From assembly GCF_016765615.1 (NCBI RefSeq), contig NZ_JAESWA010000022.1:149542-213541 (forward strand): a stretch of 64,000 nt of DNA, in the 5' to 3' direction. This DNA is from Clostridium paridis. GTDB taxonomy: Bacteria > Bacillota > Clostridia > Clostridiales > Clostridiaceae. Below the pieces are notes generated by a model that worked only from the letters and a program-made list of their open reading frames with translations, was not told the DNA's origin and did not search any database. Positions 9,338 through 17,663 of this stretch are shown piece after piece. How positions within the stretch are numbered: position 1 is the first letter of the stretch; each line of letters begins with the position of its first letter. A program made the translations under genes and the position numbers.

Positions 9338-10270
9338 TCAAATATCAAATTGCTCAAAGTTCTTTAACTGCAAAAGTTTTTCAATTGCTTTAGATGCTTT
9401 CCACCAATTTTCGCTAATGGCAAATTCTTTAGAATATTTTCCCCCATCATACCATTCCCATGGAATATTCCAAACACCTAATTCAGGTCTTTCATCTATT
9501 ATTAAATCAAGAGCTGCCTCTACTTCCTCTTTATTTTCCTCATAAAATCTACTATTTGTAGACAAAATGAACTCTAGAGGGTTCGCCATAAAATTGTCTT
9601 TTTCATTATTTATTTTCTCTCGAACCAAAATAGCCACTTTTTCACGAAGATAAGTATAATCAAAGCACTCCTTAATATCTAAGGCTTCTAGATCTTCTAG
9701 CAACTCACAATATCCGAAAACACCCATATCGCCATAATCAGTTGTTGATTTGAGTTTTTCTATTAGCATTTTTACATAAGAAAAAGCCATTTCGTATAGC
9801 TTGGACTTATTATCACCATATCGAAGAATGAAACCACACAAACTTGCTGTGATTCCAATGCTTTGAAATGTGTTTGTTTGCGCATTATAATCCCACCAGC
9901 ATCCATGAGGATAGCCATCATTTGATGGTATAGTAAAAAACCAGCCATATTCTGCTTTGTACTCAGTATTTTCAAGATAGTTGAATATTGATTGATACAT
10001 AGGGTGAGTAATATCAGTAAAATTTATTTGCCTAAGCATTTTAATTACAATATATGCATTATACGGAGTAGAATTTGGATTCCAATTATCAGCATCAATT
10101 GCATTACCAAAACCACCGTCACTATTCTGGTAAAATTTTAATGCTGAAATTACTGCATCCTTACTTCCATTTTCAAAATGATATTGCCACAATGCCAAAT
10201 CAAGGGGTCTTGCATTCCTATGAACCCAACTACTAATTTCTTGGTACGCTTCTTGAGATAATTTCTTCAT
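9338..10270 (-). CDS. Prenyltransferase/squalene-oxidase-like alpha-alpha toroid protein
   Basis: This 310-residue cytosolic protein contains the repeat-type sequence ALKFYQNSDGGFGNAIDADNWNPNSTP and later helices typical of the alpha-alpha toroid of the terpenoid cyclase/prenyltransferase fold. I do not see the DXDD acid motif of class II cyclases, so catalytic activity as a cyclase is doubtful. Such proteins are usually annotated only as prenyltransferase-like or hypothetical in Clostridium and Bacillus. It lies alone, with its own RBS, and convergent with the BclB-type gene. Function unknown. Confidence 0.6.
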   Translation of the reverse strand: MKKLSQEAYQEISSWVHRNARPLDLALWQYHFENGSKDAVISALKFYQNSDGGFGNAIDADNWNPNSTPYNAYIVIKMLRQINFTDITHPMYQSIFNYLENTEYKAEYGWFFTIPSNDGYPHGCWWDYNAQTNTFQSIGITASLCGFILRYGDNKSKLYEMAFSYVKMLIEKLKSTTDYGDMGVFGYCELLEDLEALDIKECFDYTYLREKVAILVREKINNEKDNFMANPLEFILSTNSRFYEENKEEVEAALDLIIDERPELGVWNIPWEWYDGGKYSKEFAISENWWKASKAIEKLLQLKNFEQFDI

Positions 10271-10519
10271 GATACACCTCTCATATTAAATACATCTTAA
10301 ATAAAATTAGCCACTGTAAATACATGGTAATTAAATTATATCAAGAACTGACTTAAATGTATTGTAAAAAATGACATGAAGTTTTTATTATATATGGACT
10401 TAAACTGAATATATAAATATATATATGTTTTACCCATCTCTTCCAATTATTTTTCCATTTTCTTTATTTTCTATTGCTAAAATGTGTTATTCCTTGTATA
10501 TTACGCCACCCTTTTTTCA
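10271..10519. other. AT-rich intergenic region with nothing recognised
   Basis: This stretch lies between two minus-strand genes. It holds the likely promoter of the toroid gene and no clear hairpin, coding remnant or repeat. Confidence 0.5.
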
Positions 10520-10966
10520 CTATTTTATCATTTGACATTTACCTGTAAGCTTATTAATTGTTCTCCTTGATCCAATTAAAGCAATTCCAAGATATTTCAT
10601 AGCTTCTGTATGAATATTACTAGTAGTAGCAAGAAATTCTTCATAATTTTTAGTTTGTTGACCTTCTACTGGAAAATCTACCACATCGCAACCTTTTTCT
10701 AATGCAGCCTTACGAATTTCTTTTAAATCTTCTGTATCTGCACAAAGCATAGGAATACCTGTGGGAATAAGTCCTGGATGTGCTTCGCCGGATGCGTCAA
10801 TAAGTGACTCTCCAAGAAGTACAGGATGCCTTTTACCTGCGGTAAGAGCGATAACTGCAATTGCATTGGCAAGCAGTCCACCTGATAAAGCCTTGTCCAT
10901 TATAATTGTACAGCGGGTAGGTATTTCATCTAAAACCGTCAAAAATTCATTATTTTCATTATACAT
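10520..10966 (-). CDS. DUF2000 family protein
   Basis: This 148-residue protein matches the DUF2000 pattern: CTIIMDKALSGGLLANAIAVIALTAGKRHP near the N-terminus, IPTGIPMLCAD in the middle, and a C-terminal GIALIGSRRTINKLTGKCQMIK. The family has a peptidyl-tRNA-hydrolase II-like fold, and its function is unknown. It starts 15 bases after the stop of the EamA transporter gene with a GGAGGAG site, so the two form an operon under the TrmB-type regulator. DUF2000 often lies beside EamA or AraC genes, but no pathway is established. Confidence 0.85.
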   Translation of the reverse strand: MYNENNEFLTVLDEIPTRCTIIMDKALSGGLLANAIAVIALTAGKRHPVLLGESLIDASGEAHPGLIPTGIPMLCADTEDLKEIRKAALEKGCDVVDFPVEGQQTKNYEEFLATTSNIHTEAMKYLGIALIGSRRTINKLTGKCQMIK

Positions 10967-10981
10967 TTAATCTCCTCCTTT

Positions 10982-11908
10982 TTAAATTGAACTCAATATA
11001 ACACCTATGATTACTATAATTCCACCTGAAATTTGCTTTATTGACACAGTTTCACCCAAAATTAGCACAGAAAGTGCTAAGCCTAAAACTGGTACAAGGT
11101 TTAAAAATGATACTGAAACGCTAGCTGAAAGTTTCCTTAGTCCTAAGTTATATAGCAGGAAGGCTGCCACTGAACATCCTACACTTAAATATATTAATGA
11201 ACTTATAGAAGTAAAATTTGGAAGCCTCCAGGGTGCATCTTCAATGAAGACAAATGGTACAAAGAAAACAGCACCTGAAAGCATCTGATAATAAGTTAAT
11301 GTAATAGCGGAATATTTATTTGTTATTTTTCTAGTAATAAAGTTATAAAATGCCCACACTATACCAGCACAGATTAGAATCACATTTCCCCATAAGGATT
11401 TCGTACCATATAATACGTTACTATGTGTAAGAATAGTAACTCCTACAAGAGCTAGGATAATTCCAATAATCTTTCTAACAGAAGGCTTAGATCTGTAAAT
11501 AAAAAATTCTAACAGTGTTGTAATAGCTGGGAAAGAAGCTACAATCAAAGCAGCATTGGAAGATGATGTCATACTAACACCAATATTTTCCGTAGTAAAA
11601 TAGAGTGTAATACCTAAAAGTCCACTAACTGCAACATATTTACGATGCTCTTTGCTTATTCTTTCGTTATTTTTTGTTGCCCTTCTTATTAATCCAAAAA
11701 TGACAACTGCAAAAATAGTCCTTACTTCACCTAATTGAATAGGTGCAAAAGTTCTATAAGCTAATTTTGTAGCTATAAAAGATGCACTCCATAACAGAAC
11801 AGCGCTTATACTAGCTAAATAGTTGACATAAACTTCTTTTGTATATTTTTCATCTTCTTGCTTTTGAGTAAAACTCTCGTTTCGTATAACTTTTTTTAAT
11901 TTCATCAT
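10982..11908 (-). CDS. EamA/DMT-family transporter
   Basis: This protein of about 308 residues has ten predicted membrane segments in two EamA repeats (first half around LASISAVLLWSASFIATKLAYRTF, second around LICAGIVWAFYNFITRK). These drug/metabolite transporters usually export amino acids, nucleosides or toxic metabolites across the cytoplasmic membrane; the substrate is unknown. The N-terminal ~28 residues are charged and cytosolic. It is the first gene of an operon with DUF2000 and diverges from a TrmB-type regulator, whose probable operator covers its transcription start. Confidence 0.88.
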   Translation of the reverse strand: MMKLKKVIRNESFTQKQEDEKYTKEVYVNYLASISAVLLWSASFIATKLAYRTFAPIQLGEVRTIFAVVIFGLIRRATKNNERISKEHRKYVAVSGLLGITLYFTTENIGVSMTSSSNAALIVASFPAITTLLEFFIYRSKPSVRKIIGIILALVGVTILTHSNVLYGTKSLWGNVILICAGIVWAFYNFITRKITNKYSAITLTYYQMLSGAVFFVPFVFIEDAPWRLPNFTSISSLIYLSVGCSVAAFLLYNLGLRKLSASVSVSFLNLVPVLGLALSVLILGETVSIKQISGGIIVIIGVILSSI

Positions 11909-11929
11909 TTAAATCAAGCTCCCATTCGC

Positions 11930-11953
11930 TAGTGACTACTAATGTAGCTACTT
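11930..11953. promoter_or_regulatory. Operator-like inverted repeat at the EamA transcription start
   Basis: The element has the form TAGTGACT...AATGTAGCTACT and lies just downstream of the minus-strand -10 box, across the likely +1 of the EamA transcript. A close copy lies at 12009-12029. Confidence 0.65.
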
Positions 11954-11961
11954 ATACGGTG

Positions 11962-11990
11962 ATGATATCAGTTTGAATTGAATGTGTCAA
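11962..11990 (-). promoter_or_regulatory. Sigma-A-type promoter of EamA-DUF2000 operon
   Basis: TTGACA (11990-11985) and TATCAT (11967-11962) are 17 bases apart on the minus strand. Confidence 0.7.
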
Positions 11991-12006
11991 GTGATTTAGG
12001 TATAAT
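11978..12006 (+). promoter_or_regulatory. Sigma-A-type promoter of the TrmB-type gene
   Basis: TTGAAT (11978-11983) and TATAAT (12001-12006) are 17 bases apart. The -35 boxes of the two divergent promoters are back to back. Confidence 0.75.
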
Positions 12007-12008
12007 AA

Positions 12009-12029
12009 TAGTTACTAAAGTAGCAACTA
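12009..12029. promoter_or_regulatory. Operator-like inverted repeat at the TrmB-type gene start
   Basis: TAGTTACT-AA-AGTAGCAACTA lies 3 bases after the -10 box, over the expected +1. It matches the element at 11930-11953 in its TAGTNACT and GTAGCNACT halves, so one regulator probably represses both directions. Confidence 0.65.
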
Positions 12030-12046
12030 CGTTTATTGGAGGAGTT

Positions 12047-12871
12047 ATGAAAGAAAATGTTTTGGAAACACTAAAAAACTTAAATTTTACAGAATATGAA
12101 GCTAAAGCTTATCTTGCTCTATTGGAGGAATCCCCATTAACAGGCTATGCTGTAGCCAAAAATTCTGGTGTGCCACGATCAAAGATATATGAAACTCTAG
12201 ATAGTCTTACTATACGTGGAGATATCTTAATCAGCCCTGGAAGTACTCAGCAGTATATTCCAGTTCCTGCAAAAGAATTAATTAAAAATCGCCGAATTAA
12301 AGCCGAAGAAGATTTTAAACTTGCTGAAAAATCTTTAGAACAATTTAATCAATCTGCAAAGAATCGTGAGAATATCTGGAATATTACCGGACATAATGAA
12401 ATATTAGATAAAGTAAAGGAATGTATACTTTCAGCAGAACATAGAATCCTAATAGAACTTTGGAATGAAGAATTTAAAGAACTTGAATCTGAACTAAGAA
12501 AAGCTGCAGATAAAGGTGTAATTGTAACTATCGTAGCTTATGGGAAAGTTGAATGTGATTTTGCCTTTGTCTATTTTCATGATATGAGTGCTGAAATTAC
12601 AGATGAGTATGGTGGTCGTTGGATTGTAGTTAGTGCTGATGATTCTGAAGTTGTAGCGGGAATTGTATCTCTCGATAAAGACAGCAGAGCTGCATGGACT
12701 ATGCATCAGGGATTAGTGATGCCTATTACAGAAGTAATAATTCATGACTTATATATCATGGAGATAATGGATAAACATAGAGAACTACTAGAAGATAGTT
12801 TTGGTAAAAATCTTGTTAACTTGCGCAAGAAATTTTCTATGCATCCGGATTTCAAAAAACATTATGTATAA
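12047..12871 (+). CDS. TrmB-family transcriptional regulator
   Basis: The winged helix domain is N-terminal (LNFTEYEAKAYLALLEESPLTGYAVAKNSGVPRSKIYETLDSL), followed by a short coiled coil (~75-105) and a PLD-like/TrmB effector domain. The true start is the ATG at 12047 after GGAGGAG; the frame continues 23 codons upstream without an RBS. TrmB-type proteins usually sense sugars or small molecules. It is divergent from EamA-DUF2000 and probably represses both itself and that operon through the two matching sites. Confidence 0.87.
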   Translation: MKENVLETLKNLNFTEYEAKAYLALLEESPLTGYAVAKNSGVPRSKIYETLDSLTIRGDILISPGSTQQYIPVPAKELIKNRRIKAEEDFKLAEKSLEQFNQSAKNRENIWNITGHNEILDKVKECILSAEHRILIELWNEEFKELESELRKAADKGVIVTIVAYGKVECDFAFVYFHDMSAEITDEYGGRWIVVSADDSEVVAGIVSLDKDSRAAWTMHQGLVMPITEVIIHDLYIMEIMDKHRELLEDSFGKNLVNLRKKFSMHPDFKKHYV

Positions 12872-12872
12872 T

Positions 12873-12916
12873 AAAAAATAGTAGAAACCAAATTATTTTG
12901 GATCTACTATTTTTTC
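12873..12916 (+). terminator. Terminator after TrmB-type gene
   Basis: AAAAAATAGTAGA and TCTACTATTTTTT form a long stem followed by T residues, directly after the stop codon. Confidence 0.85.
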
Positions 12917-13018
12917 TATAGAATTATTGCCACCAAGGATTTCTTTTCCTCCCCTATATACTTGTAATAAAGTTTTTATAGTCTTCGATACCTCTTGTAC
13001 CTTTTCTATCATTAGCAT
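12893..13018 (-). CDS. Possible 41-residue small protein after the EFR1 gene
   Basis: An ATG at 13018 with GGAG 8 bases upstream opens a 41-codon frame 16 bases after the EFR1 stop codon. The product begins MLMIEKVQEVSKTIKTLL and ends KIVDPK; it would be a short amphipathic helix followed by a Gly-rich turn. I recognise no family. The frame runs into the terminator of the convergent TrmB gene, which argues against strong constraint. It could be a coupled small protein, the decayed end of a longer gene, or chance. Confidence 0.3.
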   Translation of the reverse strand: MLMIEKVQEVSKTIKTLLQVYRGGKEILGGNNSIEKIVDPK

Positions 13019-13034
13019 ATAACCTGCTCCTACT

Positions 13035-13796
13035 CTATTTATAATCTGGATGAACATATCTATCCTTCGTTATTGTTTCTTTACCATTTTGAATTGCCTT
13101 TTTAGGGCATCTATTAATACATGCAAGGCAAGCAGTACAGTTATTTCCCCAAACAGGCTTATCTTTTAAGGTTATGTTATTAGTTGGACATACCTTCTCA
13201 CACTTTCCGCAGTTTACACAGTTATCATCTGCATAAAACTTTTTATGTTGACTGGTAAATATAATTTCATGTAACACCAATCCAAATTTTGTAGATAGTC
13301 GTGCTTTAATATCTGAGTTTTTGTACATTATTATTGCTCTTTTTTCCTTAATATCGTGCACAAACTTACTGATTATAATTTCCGAATCAGCTAATAACTT
13401 CTTATTATATTCTTTATCTCTAATATTAAAATTTCTCAAAATAATATTCCCAGGCATGGTTATTTGAAACCAACTATCTAGTTTTGGTAACTTCTTTTTA
13501 AAAGTTAAATATGCTGCCTCAACATGATTAGCATAATTTATTACTGCATAAACATATTTATCGCTAAAATCAATCTGATTTGATAATCTTTCACAGAACT
13601 CTAAAACCATCTTTGGTGGATTTGCAGTATAACATGGAAAAACAAAACCTATTCTTTCTTCATTGTTATATATAGATAAGTCTGCATTTGAATTTAAGAG
13701 ATCCGGGATAAAAATAACCTTCTCATTCTCAATATTTGAAGCAATTTTCTTTGCTATTGCTGCAGAATTACCTGTGCCGCTAAAATAAAAAATCAT
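13035..13796 (-). CDS. EFR1-family flavodoxin/ferredoxin fusion protein
   Basis: This 253-residue protein has an N-terminal flavodoxin-like domain (IFYFSGTGNSAAIAKKIA, an FMN phosphate loop) and a C-terminal bacterial ferredoxin domain with two CXXCXXCXXXCP motifs (CVNCGKCEKVCP and CTACLACINRCP), so FMN plus two [4Fe-4S] clusters are expected. EFR1 proteins are common in anaerobic Firmicutes and are thought to shuttle low-potential electrons; partners are unknown. It is divergent from a TetR regulator, with a long palindrome between them. A second member of the family is at 19261-20028. Confidence 0.9.
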   Translation of the reverse strand: MIFYFSGTGNSAAIAKKIASNIENEKVIFIPDLLNSNADLSIYNNEERIGFVFPCYTANPPKMVLEFCERLSNQIDFSDKYVYAVINYANHVEAAYLTFKKKLPKLDSWFQITMPGNIILRNFNIRDKEYNKKLLADSEIIISKFVHDIKEKRAIIMYKNSDIKARLSTKFGLVLHEIIFTSQHKKFYADDNCVNCGKCEKVCPTNNITLKDKPVWGNNCTACLACINRCPKKAIQNGKETITKDRYVHPDYK

Positions 13797-13917
13797 AAGA
13801 ACTTCCTCCTAAAATTATAGATAATTAAATAATACTTTGAAACTCAACACATATTGCAAAAGCAACACGTGTCTCTTATAATAAGAATATATACTATGCT
13901 TCTATGCTTTACAATCA

Positions 13918-13963
13918 ACAGATTAAAGGAAGTGTCGGTTATGTAACACTCCCTTTAATCTGT
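13918..13963. promoter_or_regulatory. 46-bp near-perfect inverted repeat between EFR1 and TetR genes
   Basis: Arms of 18 bases at 13918-13935 and 13946-13963 (beginning ACAGATTAAAGG and ending CCTTTAATCTGT) pair with one mismatch around a 10-base centre. No T-run follows on either strand, so a terminator is unlikely. It sits between divergent genes and is best explained as a TetR operator or a leader hairpin. Confidence 0.6.
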
Positions 13964-14001
13964 CCGTTAAATAAATAATTTTATTGAGAGGAACTTTATT
14001 T

Positions 14002-14583
14002 ATGGCAACAATAAATGAAAATGATCCAAGAGTAAAAAGAACACGTGAACTGATAACCACCGCGTTTATTTCAGTTGTCTCTAAAAAAGGTTTTGAATCT
14101 ATTACTGTGAAGGATATCACCACCGCTGCAACCGTAAACCGTACAACCTTCTACGCACATTTTACTGACAAATATGATCTTCTTGATACACTTGTAGCAG
14201 AAAAATTCACTGAGCTTCTATCAAATAAAATTCAAGAGGAACTGTCTATAAATGAACATTCAATACACAATTTAGTTCTTTGTCTTTGCGATTTCTTTGA
14301 AATGATAAAGGCTACCTGTGACTGCGGGTACATTTCCATACTTCCACTAATCGGTAATAAAATAACTGAAGAGCTTTATTCTATTATATATACAGCATTT
14401 AAAAATGAACCCGTATGGGCTGAACCTGAAATAATGCATATTGAGCTAATATCAACAATGATAAGCACTTCAATTTATAACGCTGTTTATAGATGGGAAA
14501 TTCAAAAAATGGATATTACTAGAGAAGTGTTAGTAGAGGAAGTAATTGACTTCGTTCTTACTGGTGTAAATAAACGCATATAA
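14002..14583 (+). CDS. TetR-family regulator
   Basis: The protein has 193 residues with an N-terminal TetR helix-turn-helix (ITVKDITTAATVNRTTFYAHFTDKYDLLDTLV) and a C-terminal ligand domain of the type common in Clostridium. The ATG at 14002 has GAGAGG upstream; a TTG 6 codons earlier lies before that site. It diverges from the EFR1 gene and is its probable regulator. It is closely similar in plan to the TetR at 17664-18251 (both begin with a ...NDPRV/EDPRV-RTR N-terminus). Confidence 0.87.
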   Translation: MATINENDPRVKRTRELITTAFISVVSKKGFESITVKDITTAATVNRTTFYAHFTDKYDLLDTLVAEKFTELLSNKIQEELSINEHSIHNLVLCLCDFFEMIKATCDCGYISILPLIGNKITEELYSIIYTAFKNEPVWAEPEIMHIELISTMISTSIYNAVYRWEIQKMDITREVLVEEVIDFVLTGVNKRI

Positions 14584-14590
14584 AGCAACT

Positions 14591-14626
14591 AAAAACCCTC
14601 GATTATCTACCGAGGGTTTCTTTTAA
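14591..14626 (+). terminator. Terminator after TetR gene; near-identical copy at 23071
   Basis: AAAAACCCTCG and CGAGGGTTTC flank the loop ATTATCTAC, followed by TTTT. The 36-base element recurs at 23071-23106 with one change in the stem. Confidence 0.85.
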
Positions 14627-14683
14627 TTAATGTATCTTCTGTGACTGCCAATCAATCTCCACTAGAAATATATTGACTAAGTA

Positions 14684-15514
14684 CTATTCTGTAAGCTTCT
14701 TAGGCTTTTTAGCTATAAACATTCCACTAGCCTTAGGTATATCGATACTGCCATCTTTTAATATTATATCTTTTAAATATTGATAAAACTCTTTTGTTCT
14801 ACTCTCTGTCATTATTTCTTGTATGTTTACATGCCCTTCTAAAGACAGAACATAATCTACTAAAGGCTTTGGTTCTGTTATATGGAGAGAATCTTCGTAT
14901 ACTAACTTTTCAACTGATTCAAAATGTTTAGATAACTGTTCAGCTCCATTTTCTAATCCAAATTCACTTGCAACAGAAAAGGAAGAATAATCAAGTCTGG
15001 AATCAAAATCCATCACTAAATTTTTAAGTCCCTTCATGTTGTAAATACTATTTGTAGTAACATAAAAAGTTCCATCTTCTTTAAGTATCCTTGCAATCTC
15101 ACTTATTGCTAAATCTCTATTTTGTACATGATAAAGCATATGGTTAGCAATTGCACAGTCGAAATAACTATTTGTGTATTTAATATTTTGTATATCCATA
15201 TTGCAATACTTTATTATCTGTTCGATTTCTAAAAGATTACTCTCTGCTGTACTTAACATACCTTCAGATATGTCTGTAAGAGTCACCTTAATATCCTTTG
15301 GGATCTTGTTACTATTATTAGCCCAGGTGCTTCCATTACCACAACCAAATTCAATGACTTTATCATTTGGTTTAAACATATATTGATCAAAAACCCAATT
15401 TTCCCATCCATATTTATTTGTGCTGAAACCCCTATGCAAGGCTTGTCTAGCGTATAAATTTTTGTCTGAGTTATACTGAAACTTAACTATATCTCTGTCA
15501 TTAGCTCTAGACAT
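14684..15514 (-). CDS. Class I SAM-dependent methyltransferase
   Basis: This 276-residue protein has the SAM-binding motif VIEFGCGNGSTW (~52-63), a second acidic loop ending strand 2 (VTLTDIS) and the post-II region FDCAIANHMLYHV, typical of small-molecule methyltransferases of the UbiE/COQ5 type. Substrate unknown. It is 34 bases after the carbon-nitrogen hydrolase gene on the same strand and has AGAAGGGG upstream, so the two genes form an operon. It converges on the TetR gene at 14002. Confidence 0.85.
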   Translation of the reverse strand: MSRANDRDIVKFQYNSDKNLYARQALHRGFSTNKYGWENWVFDQYMFKPNDKVIEFGCGNGSTWANNSNKIPKDIKVTLTDISEGMLSTAESNLLEIEQIIKYCNMDIQNIKYTNSYFDCAIANHMLYHVQNRDLAISEIARILKEDGTFYVTTNSIYNMKGLKNLVMDFDSRLDYSSFSVASEFGLENGAEQLSKHFESVEKLVYEDSLHITEPKPLVDYVLSLEGHVNIQEIMTESRTKEFYQYLKDIILKDGSIDIPKASGMFIAKKPKKLTE

Positions 15515-15548
15515 ATAACCACCCCTTCTAACCTTTTAATTTCCTTCA

Positions 15549-16427
15549 CTATCTTCTGTAATCCTTTCTGATGAATGGCTCTTCAATACTTTCAGAAATT
15601 AGTAGTTTGTACTTCTGGGGATGTCTGAATGCATTACCATGTACTTCACTACTTCTATACTCTCTGATTTCATCTATAGGAAAGTCAGCTATATAAATTC
15701 CCTCTCGTTCATCAGCTTCAATAATAAGAGTATCTCTTGAACTAAAATCTGAAGGCCTGTACGCAATTCCATCAAATGCAGAAGAATGGCCATTGCAGTC
15801 AGGTTTGCCTTTTGGATAATTTACTGTTGCAATACCAACCATATTTTCATATGCTCTTGCTCGCAGTTGTGAAATGCGGTTTATCTCCATAGGACAAGCG
15901 TTTGGAACTAAAATAATCTCAGCACCTTTTAGCATAAGAATTCTCGCACTTTCTGGAAATTCCCTGTCATAACAAATCATTGCTCCAATTTTCACATTAC
16001 CTTGCTCAGTATCTAAGTCAGTAACATAAAAATCTTCTCCTGGCGTAAGTCTACATTCATCGCCAAAATCACAGGTATGTACCTTTGCATAGGTAAGTAC
16101 TTTGTTACCAAAACGATCAAACAGGCAAAGTGTGTTTCTTGGTAATGGATCGTACTTTTCAAGAAATGTTATTCCTATCGCCATATTAAGTTTTTTTGCA
16201 AGTTCACCAAATGAATTAACAAAATCACTATTAGCAGATACAGCGTTTACTTTCAATTCATCAATATCTTCAGGGATTTCATAGCCGATGCTCCACATTT
16301 CTGGAAACAATGCAATATCTGCACCCATCTCCTTAGATTTTCTGCAATAGTTCAATCCTTTCTGCATATTGCCCTCCAAAATATCTTCTGGCATAAGCTG
16401 CAATAAAGCTACTTTCAGATTTTTCAT
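15549..16427 (-). CDS. Carbon-nitrogen hydrolase (nitrilase superfamily amidase)
   Basis: This 292-residue enzyme has the nitrilase-superfamily catalytic triad: Glu43 (LFPEMWSIGY), Lys115 (TYAKVHTCDFGDE) and Cys152 (AMICYDREFPES). Members hydrolyse amides or carbamoyl groups, such as N-carbamyl amino acids, omega-amides or short aliphatic amides; the long region after the Cys and the CDFGDE motif are closest to N-carbamoylputrescine/beta-ureidopropionase-like or formamidase-type branches, but I cannot assign a substrate. It is the first gene of an operon with the methyltransferase. Confidence 0.85.
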   Translation of the reverse strand: MKNLKVALLQLMPEDILEGNMQKGLNYCRKSKEMGADIALFPEMWSIGYEIPEDIDELKVNAVSANSDFVNSFGELAKKLNMAIGITFLEKYDPLPRNTLCLFDRFGNKVLTYAKVHTCDFGDECRLTPGEDFYVTDLDTEQGNVKIGAMICYDREFPESARILMLKGAEIILVPNACPMEINRISQLRARAYENMVGIATVNYPKGKPDCNGHSSAFDGIAYRPSDFSSRDTLIIEADEREGIYIADFPIDEIREYRSSEVHGNAFRHPQKYKLLISESIEEPFIRKDYRR

Positions 16428-16540
16428 AGTAAAAGCCCCCTTTTAAACTACTAGTTTTACCTCACTAAAAATCAATTATTTCTCTATTATAACATATCCT
16501 GTAAAAACAATATTACTTATGATATGGGTTTAGATAAATA

Positions 16541-16584
16541 AAAAACGCCTTAACAAATTAATATCAATGGTTAAGGCAAAAACT
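16541..16584 (-). terminator. Terminator after ketopantoate-reductase-like gene
   Basis: GCCTTAAC (16547-16554) and GTTAAGGC (16570-16577) form the stem; the minus strand then reads GTTTTTTATTT. Confidence 0.8.
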
Positions 16585-16618
16585 TCTGTTATTTATAAAT
16601 TAAATATTCATTTCATTG

Positions 16619-17506
16619 TTAGACACGTATCTTTTCATTAAATATCTCATCTAACTGCATTATTTCTTTTTTTGCACTAACAGCATGGTTTCCTAGTAAA
16701 ACATCAATGGTAAACTCACTGCTCAGCATCTTTCTATACATATTGATAATATCCTTTTCTGACATTTCTCCTAATGACTTTGTTTCTGGTGGGATTACTG
16801 GAATTCCCACTTGAGCTACCATATGTATATTTTGTCTTAATTCTGTGGCAATTTTTAGTAAAGTGTTTTCACTTCTTGCTGTCTCTATATCCATCATACC
16901 AGTATTGGTATAAAAATGTTTTATAACTATAGCTGTTGCTGTGTGGGAAATATGGAATGCTGTGATGTTTTCTTGTATTTCATAATGTAAATTTGAAGCT
17001 TCAAGTATTTTAGCAAGTTCTTTCACTCTTTCGGTAATTTGACCATTTATTTCACCAAAAATAGTTCCTTGATGCTTTTCGGAACCAAATTGTGCATACA
17101 GAATACCATCTTTCATATCACCACCTGCACCTGGGAATCCTGGAAGCAATCTGTCTCCTACAATTTCAAGCCAACGATCGTATCCCATGGTATTGGTTAA
17201 GGTGATAATAGTTTTACTATGATTATTCTTAATTGAGTTCAGTGCAGATTCAGCCTGATCATAACGTACAGGAACAAAGATGAAATCATAAATATCATCA
17301 TCTTCCAATTTTTCGATTGTCTTAATAACCATACACTCTATCTTCCCGTTGTCATTATATCGTAATCCATCCTTTTTTAGTTCCTCTAACCTCTTTCCTC
17401 TCGCTAGTAGTGTAACATCCATTCCAGACTGAGCAAATCTAAGTGCATATATACTTCCAACCACCCCTGCTCCAAATATCAAAATTCTTTTTTGTTTTAT
17501 ATTCAT
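16619..17506 (-). CDS. Ketopantoate reductase family (ApbA/PanE-like) oxidoreductase
   Basis: This 295-residue protein has the N-terminal Rossmann motif ILIFGAGVVGSIYALRFAQSGMDVTLLAR and a C-terminal all-helical domain. It resembles 2-dehydropantoate 2-reductase, which makes pantoate with NADPH for coenzyme A synthesis. The typical catalytic Lys and the NTMGYD region fit the family loosely, and isolated paralogues under a TetR regulator are often not biosynthetic PanE, so I leave the symbol blank. It diverges from a TetR gene, with two mirrored 14-bp elements between them. Confidence 0.82.
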   Translation of the reverse strand: MNIKQKRILIFGAGVVGSIYALRFAQSGMDVTLLARGKRLEELKKDGLRYNDNGKIECMVIKTIEKLEDDDIYDFIFVPVRYDQAESALNSIKNNHSKTIITLTNTMGYDRWLEIVGDRLLPGFPGAGGDMKDGILYAQFGSEKHQGTIFGEINGQITERVKELAKILEASNLHYEIQENITAFHISHTATAIVIKHFYTNTGMMDIETARSENTLLKIATELRQNIHMVAQVGIPVIPPETKSLGEMSEKDIINMYRKMLSSEFTIDVLLGNHAVSAKKEIMQLDEIFNEKIRV

Positions 17507-17537
17507 ATTATCATTCCTTCCTTAAAATTATTCACAC

Positions 17538-17551
17538 GTTGTTTAAGCAAC
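17538..17551. promoter_or_regulatory. TetR operator-like element 1
   Basis: GTTGTTTAAGCAAC is itself nearly palindromic and is the exact reverse complement of the element at 17614-17627. It lies near the expected start of the minus-strand transcript, downstream of a TTGTAG/TAATAT-type promoter. Confidence 0.7.
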
Positions 17552-17613
17552 ATCTGTATGATATTATATTAGTACGATACTCTTATGGCTACAACCAGCA
17601 GAATAAATGAAAA

Positions 17614-17627
17614 GTTGCTTAAACAAC
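17614..17627. promoter_or_regulatory. TetR operator-like element 2
   Basis: GTTGCTTAAACAAC is the exact reverse complement of the element at 17538-17551, 76 bases away. It lies 36 bases before the TetR start codon. Confidence 0.7.
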
Positions 17628-17663
17628 AAATTTTGATATTTGATGTTTTGGAAAGGAATATAT

